DNA of 6,962 bases, taken from positions 1 to 6,962 of the forward strand of contig JASHVC010000748.1 in assembly GCA_030039655.1 (NCBI GenBank), in the 5' to 3' direction. Of this stretch, positions 1-6,512 are shown in pieces. A program made the translations under genes and the position numbers. Below the pieces are notes generated by a model. That model was given only the letters and a program-made list of their open reading frames with translations. It was not told the DNA's origin and made no database searches. The first letter of the stretch is position 1; the number at the start of each line of letters is the position of its first letter. Source of the stretch: Xanthobacteraceae bacterium. Its GTDB lineage: Bacteria; Pseudomonadota; Alphaproteobacteria; Rhizobiales; Xanthobacteraceae.

Positions 1-432
1 AATCACCGCTGAGAGGCCGAGCCACCATATTGAGGCCGGCGCCGCCTCATCCAGATCCACGAAAGCCTGCAACGTGAAGCGCTCGCGTGCAGATCGCACC
101 TCGATCTTGGGCGTACCGATCTCGGTAACCACGCGCATGCCGGTACGATAGCCGCCAAACTGATATGCCGCCCATTCGGTCGAGGGCGAAAAGTTCAATT
201 CGTAGTAGCCGCCTTCCGGTGAGCTGCGGACGAAAGCTTCGAAGCAGGTATGACGCCACAGCTCATCAGCGCGCTCCGGGACTTTTACGGGCGGCAGCAG
301 CAAATCGCCGATATTGCCGGCCACGGCGTAACACAACAGCAGACCGCCGGCTCGCGGGCGCACCACATCAACTTCGATGTCCGTCACTGCGGCGCAAAGC
401 GAGTCTGGATGGCGCTTCAGTCGGTAGCGCAT
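1..432 (-). CDS. DOMON-like domain protein, N-terminal part (cut by window start)
   Basis: The frame is open from an ATG at 432-430 to position 1 without a stop, giving 144 codons, so the C-terminus lies outside the window. The product starts MRYRLKRHPDSLCAAV, then shows LWRHTCFEAFV (about residues 59-69) and a YYELNFSPSTEWAAYQFGGYR block (about 75-95). I recognise this pattern from the small stand-alone proteins annotated in alphaproteobacteria as DOMON-like, a beta-sandwich fold whose relatives bind haem or sugars. No signal peptide is visible, so a cytoplasmic location is likely. The biological function is unknown. The gene follows the short-chain dehydrogenase by 32 nt on the same strand and may be its last co-transcribed partner, but no strong Shine-Dalgarno precedes the ATG ('cggtacaatgccggc'). 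The family call rests on remembered motif resemblance; the reading frame itself is solid. Confidence 0.7.
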   Translation of the reverse strand, partial: MRYRLKRHPDSLCAAVTDIEVDVVRPRAGGLLLCYAVAGNIGDLLLPPVKVPERADELWRHTCFEAFVRSSPEGGYYELNFSPSTEWAAYQFGGYRTGMRVVTEIGTPKIEVRSARERFTLQAFVDLDEAAPASIWWLGLSAVI

Positions 433-464
433 GCCGGCATTGTACCGGCCCGCAGGTTGCCTGT

Positions 465-1232
465 TCAGGTATTGTTGGCCCCGCCGTCGACCGCGATGGT
501 CTGGCCGGTGATGAAGTCGCTGTCGGCCGAAGCGAGGAAAACGAGCGCCCCCAAAAGGTCCTCGGGATATTCGTCGCGCTTGATCGCGCGGCGCACGATC
601 GAGGGCTGCTGCGAGTGGGCGAGATGATTGGGGTTTTCCTTGATCACACTGTCAGAGAGCGTGAAGCCGGGTGCGAGGCTGTTGACGCAAATATTGTACT
701 CACCGAGTTCGCGGGAAATAGAGCGCGTGAGCGCCGTCACCGCGCCCTTCGACGTCACGTAGTGCGAGAAGTTCGGAATGCCGCGTGCGACGGTTCCAGA
801 GCTGATGTTGATGATCTTGCCGTACTTCTGCGCGATCATGTGCGGCGCCACGTGCTTGGTCATGAGAAACACGCCGCGGACATTGATCGCCATGACGCGA
901 TCCCAAAGCGCAACATCGATGTCGAGGACTTTCTGCTCGGCCAGCGGCGCAAACAATGCCGCGTTGTTGACCAAAATATCGATCTTGCTGAAGCGCTCGA
1001 CGGTCTGCGCCACGAGCTTCTTCACAGCGCCCTCATCGCTCACGTCGGTGACGGAGCTGGCGACTGAGTTGGCGCCGTGCTGGCGAGCAATCTCCGCCGC
1101 CAAATCCTTGGCGTCGGAGATGTCGGCGATCATCAGGCGAGCACCCTCCCCCGCCAGCTTCTTGGCGTAGTGCACGCCAATACCCTTGGCACCCCCCGTA
1201 AGCAGCGCCACGCGGTTATCGAGCCGTCCCAT
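465..1232 (-). CDS. SDR-family NAD(P)-dependent oxidoreductase
   Basis: This is a classical short-chain dehydrogenase/reductase of 255 residues, the usual length. It has the cofactor motif TGGAKGIG at residues 12-19, the NNA motif at 89-91, the structural Asn117 in AINVRG, and the catalytic set Ser145, Tyr158 and Lys162 (YVTSK), with Ser 13 residues before Tyr as expected. The C-terminal FITGQTIAVDGG block is also typical. Asp37 at the end of the second beta strand (MIAD) favours NAD over NADP. It should oxidise or reduce a secondary alcohol/ketone or similar substrate in the cytoplasm; the substrate cannot be read from sequence. Resemblance to phenylethanol and pyridoxal dehydrogenases is only general. 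The ATG start is supported by a strong GGGAGG (1239-1244) 6 nt upstream. It lies 46 nt after the ChrR-like reductase gene on the same strand, so the two probably share a transcript. Confidence 0.93.
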   Translation of the reverse strand: MGRLDNRVALLTGGAKGIGVHYAKKLAGEGARLMIADISDAKDLAAEIARQHGANSVASSVTDVSDEGAVKKLVAQTVERFSKIDILVNNAALFAPLAEQKVLDIDVALWDRVMAINVRGVFLMTKHVAPHMIAQKYGKIINISSGTVARGIPNFSHYVTSKGAVTALTRSISRELGEYNICVNSLAPGFTLSDSVIKENPNHLAHSQQPSIVRRAIKRDEYPEDLLGALVFLASADSDFITGQTIAVDGGANNT

Positions 1233-1278
1233 GAATTACCTCCCTGGGGCCACAGTTTGCCGTGCAGCGAGGCAGCGG

Positions 1279-1854
1279 CTACGGCTGCGTGCCGTGCGCG
1301 GCGATGAACTTGGCGAAAGCCGCAAGCTGCTGCTTGATGAATCCGACGGTTTGCTCGTCGGTGATCTTACCGGTCTTATCGTCAATACGCTGGGCGCAGT
1401 TGCCGATGAAGATTTCCGGCTTGTTCAAGGTCATCGCGTCGAGGAACACCATGGTGCGGCGCAGATCATACTGCACACGGGCGCCGCCGACCGGACCTGG
1501 AGAGGCCGATTGCAGCGCGACGGGCTTTCCCGCGAACGGCTGGTTTTGCAGTCGGGAGACCCAGTCGATCGCATTCTTGAGCCCGCCGGGAACGCCGAAA
1601 TTGTATTCCGGGGTGTTGATGATTACCCCGTCGGCTGCGCGGATCGCGTCGGCGAGCTTTTGCACCGGCGCCGGGAAGCCGGTCGAGTTCTGGATGTCGG
1701 CATTGTAAAGGGGGAACTCGCTAAATGGGGGCGCCTCCGTGATCTTCATGCCTTCAGGTGCGAGGGCGGGCAGCGCATTCATCACCATGCGATTGTACGA
1801 GCCTTTGCGCAGACTGCCGCAAATGCTGATGACGTTGAGTATCTTGTCGGCCAT
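1279..1854 (-). CDS. chrR: NADPH-dependent FMN/quinone reductase, ChrR (YieF) type
   Basis: The 191-residue flavodoxin-like flavoprotein closely resembles Escherichia coli ChrR/YieF in length and motifs. GSLRKGSYNR (residues 13-22) is the FMN-phosphate loop, and TPEYNFGVPGGLKNAIDW (81-98) is the family signature. The GGAR..Y block (Arg126, Tyr129) and Glu147 match residues I recall at the ChrR tetramer interface, while a Tyr found there in E. coli is Phe86 here. Such enzymes are cytoplasmic and reduce quinones, and incidentally chromate, using NAD(P)H; the usual role is protection from redox cycling. The ATG at 1854-1852 has a purine-rich AGAGGA just upstream. It heads a two- or three-gene set with the SDR and DOMON-like genes and follows a 162 nt gap that may carry its promoter. 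Family assignment is firm; the symbol is by similarity and chromate is not necessarily the substrate. Confidence 0.9.
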   Translation of the reverse strand: MADKILNVISICGSLRKGSYNRMVMNALPALAPEGMKITEAPPFSEFPLYNADIQNSTGFPAPVQKLADAIRAADGVIINTPEYNFGVPGGLKNAIDWVSRLQNQPFAGKPVALQSASPGPVGGARVQYDLRRTMVFLDAMTLNKPEIFIGNCAQRIDDKTGKITDEQTVGFIKQQLAAFAKFIAAHGTQP

Positions 1855-1926
1855 ATCATCCTCTTAGGAATTTTGCTGATCCGCTCACCTGGTGGCTACC
1901 CCGGCTGACGGCTGCGATCGCCGTTG

Positions 1927-1954
1927 AAGATAGCTGCATATAACTTTGCCGCAA
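1927..1954 (-). promoter_or_regulatory. Possible sigma-70-like promoter for the chrR-SDR unit
   Basis: On the minus strand, TTGCGG (1949-1954) and TATCTT (1927-1932) are separated by 16 nt and lie about 75-100 nt upstream of the reductase start codon. The match to TTGACA/TATAAT is only partial (3/6 and 4/6). The location in the longest gene-free gap of the window and the overlap with one arm of an inverted repeat are the main reasons to list it. Confidence 0.22.
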
Positions 1955-1982
1955 CGATCTCGGAGAGAGAGTTCGCGGCAAA
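1945..1982. repeat. Inverted repeat, 8-bp perfect arms (TTTGCCGC / GCGGCAAA)
   Basis: The left arm TTTGCCGC (1945-1952) and the right arm GCGGCAAA (1975-1982) are exact reverse complements. Past one unpaired base (1974), AAC (1953-1955) pairs with GTT (1971-1973), and TCTC (1958-1961) can pair with a GAGA inside, so the whole 38 nt can fold into a long hairpin. It lies 35 nt after the cytochrome c stop codon and about 90 nt before the reductase start. It could be a transcription-termination or mRNA 3'-end hairpin for the ThDP-cytochrome unit, although no T-run follows it, or an operator for the downstream unit. I cannot decide between these. Confidence 0.6.
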
Positions 1983-2016
1983 TCCAGATCACGCTCCGCA
2001 ATCGGGGCAAAGCGCC

Positions 2017-2394
2017 TCAATTGTTTAGGATAGGAAAGTCCTTCGGCGAGCGCCGACCCGGCAGCGATTCCACGAAGGCGTAAATGTCGGCAATGTCCTT
2101 GTCGGACAGAATTGCCGTAGGGAATGCCGGCATGTCGTTGATCGGATTTCTGATCTGGCCTTTGAACCCGTCGAAGGGCATCTCCGTATGCGCAAGGATC
2201 GGCGCGGGGGTGTTATAGGCGCCGCCTTGTCCCGAACGGCCATGACAGGTGAAGCAGCCATCGGCCAGGTAGAGGCGCTTGCCGTTCGCGGCATCGCCGC
2301 GCGGGGCGTCCTGCGCCTGCGCTACTGCAAAAGCTCCGGCGCCGAGGGCAGCTACCGCTGCGGCTGTCAGCGTGACCTTTGTTAGCACCTTCAT
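2017..2394 (-). CDS. Exported monohaem c-type cytochrome
   Basis: The 125-residue product starts with a Sec signal peptide: Lys2 and Lys6, a hydrophobic alanine-rich stretch to about residue 25, and a likely cut after AQA at residue 27. The mature part has one covalent haem site, CFTCH (Cys47, Cys50, His51), followed by GRSGQGG, and Met88 in NDMPAF as the probable second haem ligand. The C-terminal LSDKDIADIYAFVESLP helix is typical of class I cytochromes c. The mature protein of about 98 residues is a soluble periplasmic electron carrier. Its start codon lies 11 nt after the stop of the ThDP-enzyme gene, with the ribosome-binding site overlapping that stop, so the two proteins are probably made together and this cytochrome is the obvious candidate electron acceptor for the enzyme. 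The partnership is inference; the cytochrome assignment is clear from sequence. Confidence 0.93.
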   Translation of the reverse strand: MKVLTKVTLTAAAVAALGAGAFAVAQAQDAPRGDAANGKRLYLADGCFTCHGRSGQGGAYNTPAPILAHTEMPFDGFKGQIRNPINDMPAFPTAILSDKDIADIYAFVESLPGRRSPKDFPILNN

Positions 2395-2401
2395 CGCAAA
2401 G

Positions 2402-2408
2402 CTCCTCA
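2402..2408 (-). promoter_or_regulatory. Ribosome-binding site of cytochrome c overlapping the ThDP-enzyme stop codon
   Basis: The minus strand reads TGAGGAGC followed by TTTGCG and the ATG. The TGA stop of the ThDP enzyme (2408-2406) is part of the Shine-Dalgarno GAGGAG of the cytochrome gene. This arrangement implies translational coupling and supports the ATG at 2394. Confidence 0.75.
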
Positions 2409-4361
2409 GCGCGGATCGGTGACGACGTCAATGACGGCCGGCCCCCCAGCCTTGACCGCTGCGATGGCGCGCTTGAGCGCAGGCGCAAGGTCCTTCGGAT
2501 CGGTGATGGGGCCTTCGCCGTGGGCACCGAGACCACGCGAAACTTCGGCGTAGTTGATGTTCGGATCCTTGATGGTGGTACCGATATCCATCTTCTCGAC
2601 ATTGCGTCCGTGCCGCGCCGCCATCGCCACCAGATACATGTATTCCTGATGATAGGCGCGATTGTTCTGAATGATGTAGAGGATCGGGATTTGGTGGTGC
2701 GCAGCCGTCCAGACGGCGCCCGGGCTGAACATGAAGTCGCCGTCACCGCCGAAGGCAAGCGTGAAGCGCCCATGCTTCTTGTTAGCAAGCGCCGCGCCGA
2801 TCGAGGCCGGCAGGTTGTAGCCGACGCCGGCACCTCCGGACACGCCATTCCATTGATGCGGCTTCTTGAAGTCCCACAGCCGATGCATCCAACTGAGACG
2901 GATCGACGTACCCACGACCGACCAGTCCTCATCCTTAATCTGATTGTAGACCTCGGCGCACATGCGCGCCGTGGTGATCGGGCTTGCATCCCAAGCGATC
3001 GTCGCATCGGTCTTCGATTGCTCGACCATAGCCAGATGTGCCTTGGCGAGCTTTTCGCCGCGCTCAGCAAAGGCCGCCTTGTTGCCGTCGTTTATGAGGC
3101 GCTTGACCGCCTCGGTGAGCACCGGCAGCGAGATCTCGCCATCGCCAGCGATGTCGAGATCGACATCCTGCCAGCGGCCGAAATCTTGGTAGTTCGATTT
3201 CATAAACAGATCGCGCACGCCCAGCGTGATGACCTTGGTCCCCGGTTTGGTGGCCGGGTGCGATGTACGCACGATGCGATCGCGGAAGTGCGTCAGCGTC
3301 CCCCAAAGGTCGTTCATCTCGATCGCTAGAATGACATCGGCCTGGCCGATCAAAGCCCGGCGGAAGCTCTGATTGAGCGGATGGCGCGACGGGAAATTCA
3401 TGCGGCCCAAATTGTCGATGACACCGCACTGCAGCGTTTCGGCAAGCGCAACAAGGTTCGTCATGCCCGCCGGCGTGCGCGCCACACGATCGCAAATGAT
3501 GAGCGGATTCTTCGCCTCGACCAGCATCTTGGCGGCTTCGGCGAGGGCCGCCGCATCGCCCTGTGGCGGCACCACCGGCTCGAACTTGGGCACCCGCAGG
3601 TTTTCTGCGTCACGGATTGGATTTTCCTGGAGCTCTTGATCGAGCGCGAGGAACACCGGTCCCATGGGCGGCGTCGTCGCGATCTTATAGGCGCGCACCG
3701 CGGACTCGCCGAAATGCGGCAATGACGCGGGTTGATCGTCCCATTTGGTGAACTCGCGCACGAGCGCACCGATGTCGACGCCCGAATGCACCCACTCGGC
3801 ACCCGGCGCGCGCTTGTCCGCCTCCATGATGTTGCCGCCCATGATCAGCAACGGAACGCGGTCGCACCATGTGTTGTAGATGCCCATGGTTGCGTGCTGC
3901 AGGCCGACCACACCGTGGCATGCCATGGCCATGGGTTTGCCTTCCATCTTGGCGTAGCCCTGGCCGATGTGAGCGGCGATGTCCTCGTGTACACAAGTGA
4001 TGATTTCGGGCTTGTTGCCGCCGTGATTGACGACAGCTTCGTGCAAGCCGCGGTAACTCGACGCGCAGTTGATCGCCAGATACTCGATGCCAAGCGAATT
4101 GAGCACGTCGGTCATGTAGTCGCCGCCACTCGAGGTCTGATTCACCGGATCGTTCTCCGGCGCCATGGTCTCGGCTGCGATCTGGCGGGGACCTGGAAGG
4201 GCCGCCTTCATCCGCTCTTGCAACCGATCTTGCGGCGCGGCCGGGAACGCGTTTGCGGTGACCGGCGGTGTGGCCGCAGTGGCCGCGGCGGCGCCAACGA
4301 GACCTGCGCCTTTGAGAAAATTGCGACGGCTGGCCTTGGTCGAACTACGGCCTTTGGACAT
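2406..4361 (-). CDS. Tat-exported thiamine-diphosphate enzyme, benzoylformate-decarboxylase-like
   Basis: The 651-residue protein opens with a perfect twin-arginine motif, SRRNFLK (residues 11-17), an alanine-rich hydrophobic stretch and a likely signal-peptidase site after ANA (residue 38). Then come the three standard ThDP-enzyme domains. The N-terminal pyrimidine domain (about 75-250) has the activating Glu126 (VHED). The central domain (about 268-400) carries FPSRHP. The C-terminal diphosphate domain (about 460-650) carries GDGD (539-542) and NN (566-567), the Mg-ThDP signature. His149 lies 23 residues after Glu126, the same spacing as Glu47-His70 of Pseudomonas benzoylformate decarboxylase, and NCAS (98-101) fits its active-site serine loop. 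A periplasmic 2-oxo-acid or related C-C lyase is likely; the true substrate is unknown and no FAD site is obvious. ThDP would have to be bound before Tat export. The start has GGGAGG (4368-4373) 6 nt upstream. It is coupled to the cytochrome c gene downstream. Confidence 0.92.
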   Translation of the reverse strand: MSKGRSSTKASRRNFLKGAGLVGAAAATAATPPVTANAFPAAPQDRLQERMKAALPGPRQIAAETMAPENDPVNQTSSGGDYMTDVLNSLGIEYLAINCASSYRGLHEAVVNHGGNKPEIITCVHEDIAAHIGQGYAKMEGKPMAMACHGVVGLQHATMGIYNTWCDRVPLLIMGGNIMEADKRAPGAEWVHSGVDIGALVREFTKWDDQPASLPHFGESAVRAYKIATTPPMGPVFLALDQELQENPIRDAENLRVPKFEPVVPPQGDAAALAEAAKMLVEAKNPLIICDRVARTPAGMTNLVALAETLQCGVIDNLGRMNFPSRHPLNQSFRRALIGQADVILAIEMNDLWGTLTHFRDRIVRTSHPATKPGTKVITLGVRDLFMKSNYQDFGRWQDVDLDIAGDGEISLPVLTEAVKRLINDGNKAAFAERGEKLAKAHLAMVEQSKTDATIAWDASPITTARMCAEVYNQIKDEDWSVVGTSIRLSWMHRLWDFKKPHQWNGVSGGAGVGYNLPASIGAALANKKHGRFTLAFGGDGDFMFSPGAVWTAAHHQIPILYIIQNNRAYHQEYMYLVAMAARHGRNVEKMDIGTTIKDPNINYAEVSRGLGAHGEGPITDPKDLAPALKRAIAAVKAGGPAVIDVVTDPR

Positions 4362-4481
4362 GGCGTCCCTCCCAGGAATGGCGAAAAAAGCGGCAGATTC
4401 TTTGCCTTGCTTAACTGTCGCCCGCGACGGCCGGGCCAGTCAAGCGCGCCCGCGGCAAGGCTGAATTGCGCAGCAAAACCG

Positions 4482-5492
4482 CTACGAGCTTGGTGAGTTC
4501 AACAGCGCTGGCGCCACGATCTCTTTCCAGCTCTGTGGCGGCGCTTTCAATTCGCCATGGCGGCCCATGAAATCGGCGAACGCCTGGATGCCCTCCACGG
4601 GGCTCCCGAACTCGTCCTTGTTCGCTCTGAGCACCACCTCGATGTCGGCCGCGTCGAGCGCCTTGGACGGTTCATGTTCCAAATAAATTTGCGCCGCCCG
4701 CCGCGGATCGTCATGGATCAGACGCGCGGCTTCATCCATCGCCTTGTCGATGATTTCGGGAATTTTCGGATGCGCCTCGATATAACTTTTGGCGGCGCCG
4801 ATCATAAGGAATGACGACTTGCCACCGATCACGTCCTCGGAGCTAAGAATGCGATGGATTTTCGAATCCTTGAGCGCGATCTGCGTGAACGGCGGCGATG
4901 CGAAATAGGCGGTCGGACCGTCACCACTGAACAGCGCAGCGATCGCGTCGGTGTGGGAGAGCGCAACGACCTGATCCCGCAGCCGATCATACGGGCCGAG
5001 TACTTTCTCTGACTGCATCTCCAACAGATACATCTGCGGCGCGGTCAGCGTCGGTAGGGCGATGCGATCCGTTGGACGTAGATCGGCGATGCTCCGCACC
5101 CGCCGCTCACCGCTCAGGAGGACGAGCGGCACCGTAGTCATGCCGGAAACGGCGAAAATCTGCCGGCGGGTGTCCTTTGTTTCCTTACCTTTCTGCCACG
5201 CGGTGAGCAGCGGCGCCGTGCCAAACGGCCCCATGCCGATTGTTCGCGACCCAATTGCATCCTGCACTGCGGCGGCGCTGAGCAGGCGCTCGTAGCTCGC
5301 TTTTATCGCGAGATGTTGCTCTTTGCCGTACTTCTCGACGAGCTTCATGTCCTCGCAGATGTAAGTCGGCAGGAACGCGAGGCCAAAACCAATTCCGATC
5401 TTAACCTGCTCTTCGGCGTGCGCAGGCACCGCCGGAACCGAAAGCAAGAACAGCGCGATAACGCTATGGAACCAGCTGCGCCGCAAAACCAC
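4482..5492 (-). CDS. Periplasmic NitT/TauT-type ABC substrate-binding protein (NMT1/THI5-like)
   Basis: The 336-residue product starts with a Sec signal (RR at 4-5, a hydrophobic stretch to about residue 20, likely cut after AHA at residue 26). The mature part opens VKIGIGFGLAFLPTYICEDMKLVEKYG, typical of SsuA/TauA/NMT1-like proteins in which 'xxPxYxAxxxGLFxKxG' begins the first lobe. A TAYFASPPFTQIAL block (about 190-205) and the DEAARLIHDDPRRAAQIYLEH helix (about 245-265) also fit. Relatives bind nitrate, sulfonates, thiamine precursors or aromatic acids; the ligand here is unknown. No permease or ATPase gene adjoins it, so it may serve a transporter elsewhere or work with the exported ThDP enzyme 120 nt downstream. 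The start is GTG, with AGAGGG (5497-5502) 4 nt upstream; a TTG two codons later is an alternative. It begins 34 nt after egtD. Confidence 0.85.
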   Translation of the reverse strand: MVLRRSWFHSVIALFLLSVPAVPAHAEEQVKIGIGFGLAFLPTYICEDMKLVEKYGKEQHLAIKASYERLLSAAAVQDAIGSRTIGMGPFGTAPLLTAWQKGKETKDTRRQIFAVSGMTTVPLVLLSGERRVRSIADLRPTDRIALPTLTAPQMYLLEMQSEKVLGPYDRLRDQVVALSHTDAIAALFSGDGPTAYFASPPFTQIALKDSKIHRILSSEDVIGGKSSFLMIGAAKSYIEAHPKIPEIIDKAMDEAARLIHDDPRRAAQIYLEHEPSKALDAADIEVVLRANKDEFGSPVEGIQAFADFMGRHGELKAPPQSWKEIVAPALLNSPSS

Positions 5493-5526
5493 CCTGCCCT
5501 CTACGCAACAATTCGCGTCGCTCTTA

Positions 5527-6504
5527 TTATCCGCGACCGGTCCTCCGCAGCACGTGCACGCTGAAGAGGCCGTCAGTGAACACCTTCACGGGCGACCACC
5601 TGTTCTTGCGCGCCAAGGCCCGGAAGGATTTCACCGTGTATTTGTAGCTGTTTTCCGTGTGGATGGTCACGCCCGCCCGAAAATCGATCGCAGCGCCATT
5701 GATCCGGACCGTTTGGCGCTGGGTGCTGACAAGATGCATCTCTATGCGGCTTTTCTTGCGATTGAAGAATGCTTTGTGCTTGAACGCCGCCAGGTCGAAA
5801 TCGGCGCCGAGCTCACGATTCATCCGCGTCAGAAGGTTGAGGTTGAAACGAGCAGTGACCTCTTCGGCGTCGTTGTAGGCGCGATTGAGCGTCTCTTCGT
5901 CCTTCACCAGATCGATGCCGACCACGAGCAGCGAACCGGTGCCCAACATCTTGCCGATATGGCGCAGAAAACGGCCAGCCTCATCGGGCTCGAAATTGCC
6001 GATGGTCGAACCCGGAAAAAACCCTACGCGTGGCAGGCGCGCGAGATGCCGGGGTATCGCGAATTTCTGCGTGAAGTCCTCGACCAGCGGATGCACCAGA
6101 AGGTGCGGCAGATCCCGGCGCAGCTGCACCAAATCCTGCTGCAGAAAATCACCGGAGATGTCGACCGGGATGTAAGCCTCGACGGTCGCCGCGGCGCTGA
6201 GCAGAATACGCGCCTTGCGGCTTGACCCGCTGCCGAATTCGATCAGCGCGGACCCGGACGGAAACATCGAGGCGATTGCCGGCGCGTTATCCTGCAAGAT
6301 TCCGATTTCGCAGCGCGTCGGGTAATATTCCGGTAGTTGCGTGATACGCTCGAACAAGGCCGAGCCCTGCAGGTCGTAAAAATATTTGGGCGACAAAGCC
6401 TTTGGTTTCGCCGTCAGCCCAGCGATTGCGTCGGCCGCGAAAGTATCGGCGCCCCCGGCCGGATGGGTCGGGCGAAAGGCTCTCTGCACATTCGTTTTGA
6501 CCAT
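5527..6504 (-). CDS. egtD: L-histidine N-alpha-methyltransferase (ergothioneine biosynthesis)
   Basis: EgtD uses S-adenosylmethionine to trimethylate the amino group of histidine to hercynine, the first step of ergothioneine synthesis. Visible family features (ATG numbering) are YDLQGS (43-48), the SAM loop EFGSGSS (89-95), PVDIS (113-117) and FFPGSTIGNF (162-171). The last of these includes Asn170, matching the mycobacterial substrate-binding Asn. Tyr210 in AYNDAE and Glu284/Ser286 in TENSYKY match the histidine-binding residues known from Mycobacterium EgtD. Length (325 residues) is normal. I chose the ATG at 6504. A TTG at 6516, overlapping the egtB stop as TTGA, would add four residues (MSKQ); neither has a strong ribosome-binding site, only a weak GAG before the ATG. 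The gene ends with tandem TAA TAA (5524-5529). It directly follows egtB, the usual operon order. Confidence 0.95.
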   Translation of the reverse strand: MVKTNVQRAFRPTHPAGGADTFAADAIAGLTAKPKALSPKYFYDLQGSALFERITQLPEYYPTRCEIGILQDNAPAIASMFPSGSALIEFGSGSSRKARILLSAAATVEAYIPVDISGDFLQQDLVQLRRDLPHLLVHPLVEDFTQKFAIPRHLARLPRVGFFPGSTIGNFEPDEAGRFLRHIGKMLGTGSLLVVGIDLVKDEETLNRAYNDAEEVTARFNLNLLTRMNRELGADFDLAAFKHKAFFNRKKSRIEMHLVSTQRQTVRINGAAIDFRAGVTIHTENSYKYTVKSFRALARKNRWSPVKVFTDGLFSVHVLRRTGRG

Positions 6505-6512
6505 TTGTTTGC

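Noticed and set aside
165..1067. 300-codon open frame on the plus strand opposite the SDR gene
   Set aside because: It is antisense to a gene with intact catalytic motifs, its product is rich in Arg/His/Asp with no recognisable domain, and it is typical of GC-rich antisense frames.
2213..3070. 285-codon minus-strand frame across the ThDP enzyme-cytochrome junction
   Set aside because: An out-of-frame reading of both real genes, very rich in Arg, Ser and Pro, without motifs; not a fusion or frameshift.
2379..3329. 316-codon open frame on the plus strand opposite the ThDP enzyme
   Set aside because: Fully antisense to a gene with clear ThDP motifs; its low-complexity Arg/Asp/Leu composition resembles no family.
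2406..4361. Calling the ThDP enzyme acetolactate synthase (ilvB) or pyruvate oxidase
   Set aside because: The GPG motif after the catalytic Glu is replaced by HGVVG, no clear FAD-binding segment is seen, the protein is exported, and no small regulatory subunit gene is nearby.
4384..4406. Possible intrinsic terminator on the minus strand between the binding protein and the ThDP enzyme (GGCA/TGCC stem followed by GC and six T)
   Set aside because: The stem has only four pairs with a 7-nt loop, and it sits just before the ThDP gene's ribosome-binding site; too weak to call.
4362..4481. Search for a promoter in the 120-nt gap upstream of the ThDP enzyme
   Set aside because: A TTGACT is present on the minus strand but no -10-like element lies at a usable distance; nothing beyond the GGGAGG ribosome-binding site is convincing.
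3732..4496. 254-codon plus-strand frame opposite the start of the ThDP enzyme
   Set aside because: Antisense to the Tat signal and pyrimidine domain; no motif and no plausible ribosome-binding site.
5554..6225. 223-codon plus-strand frame opposite egtD
   Set aside because: Antisense to a gene with all EgtD signature residues; a compositional by-product.
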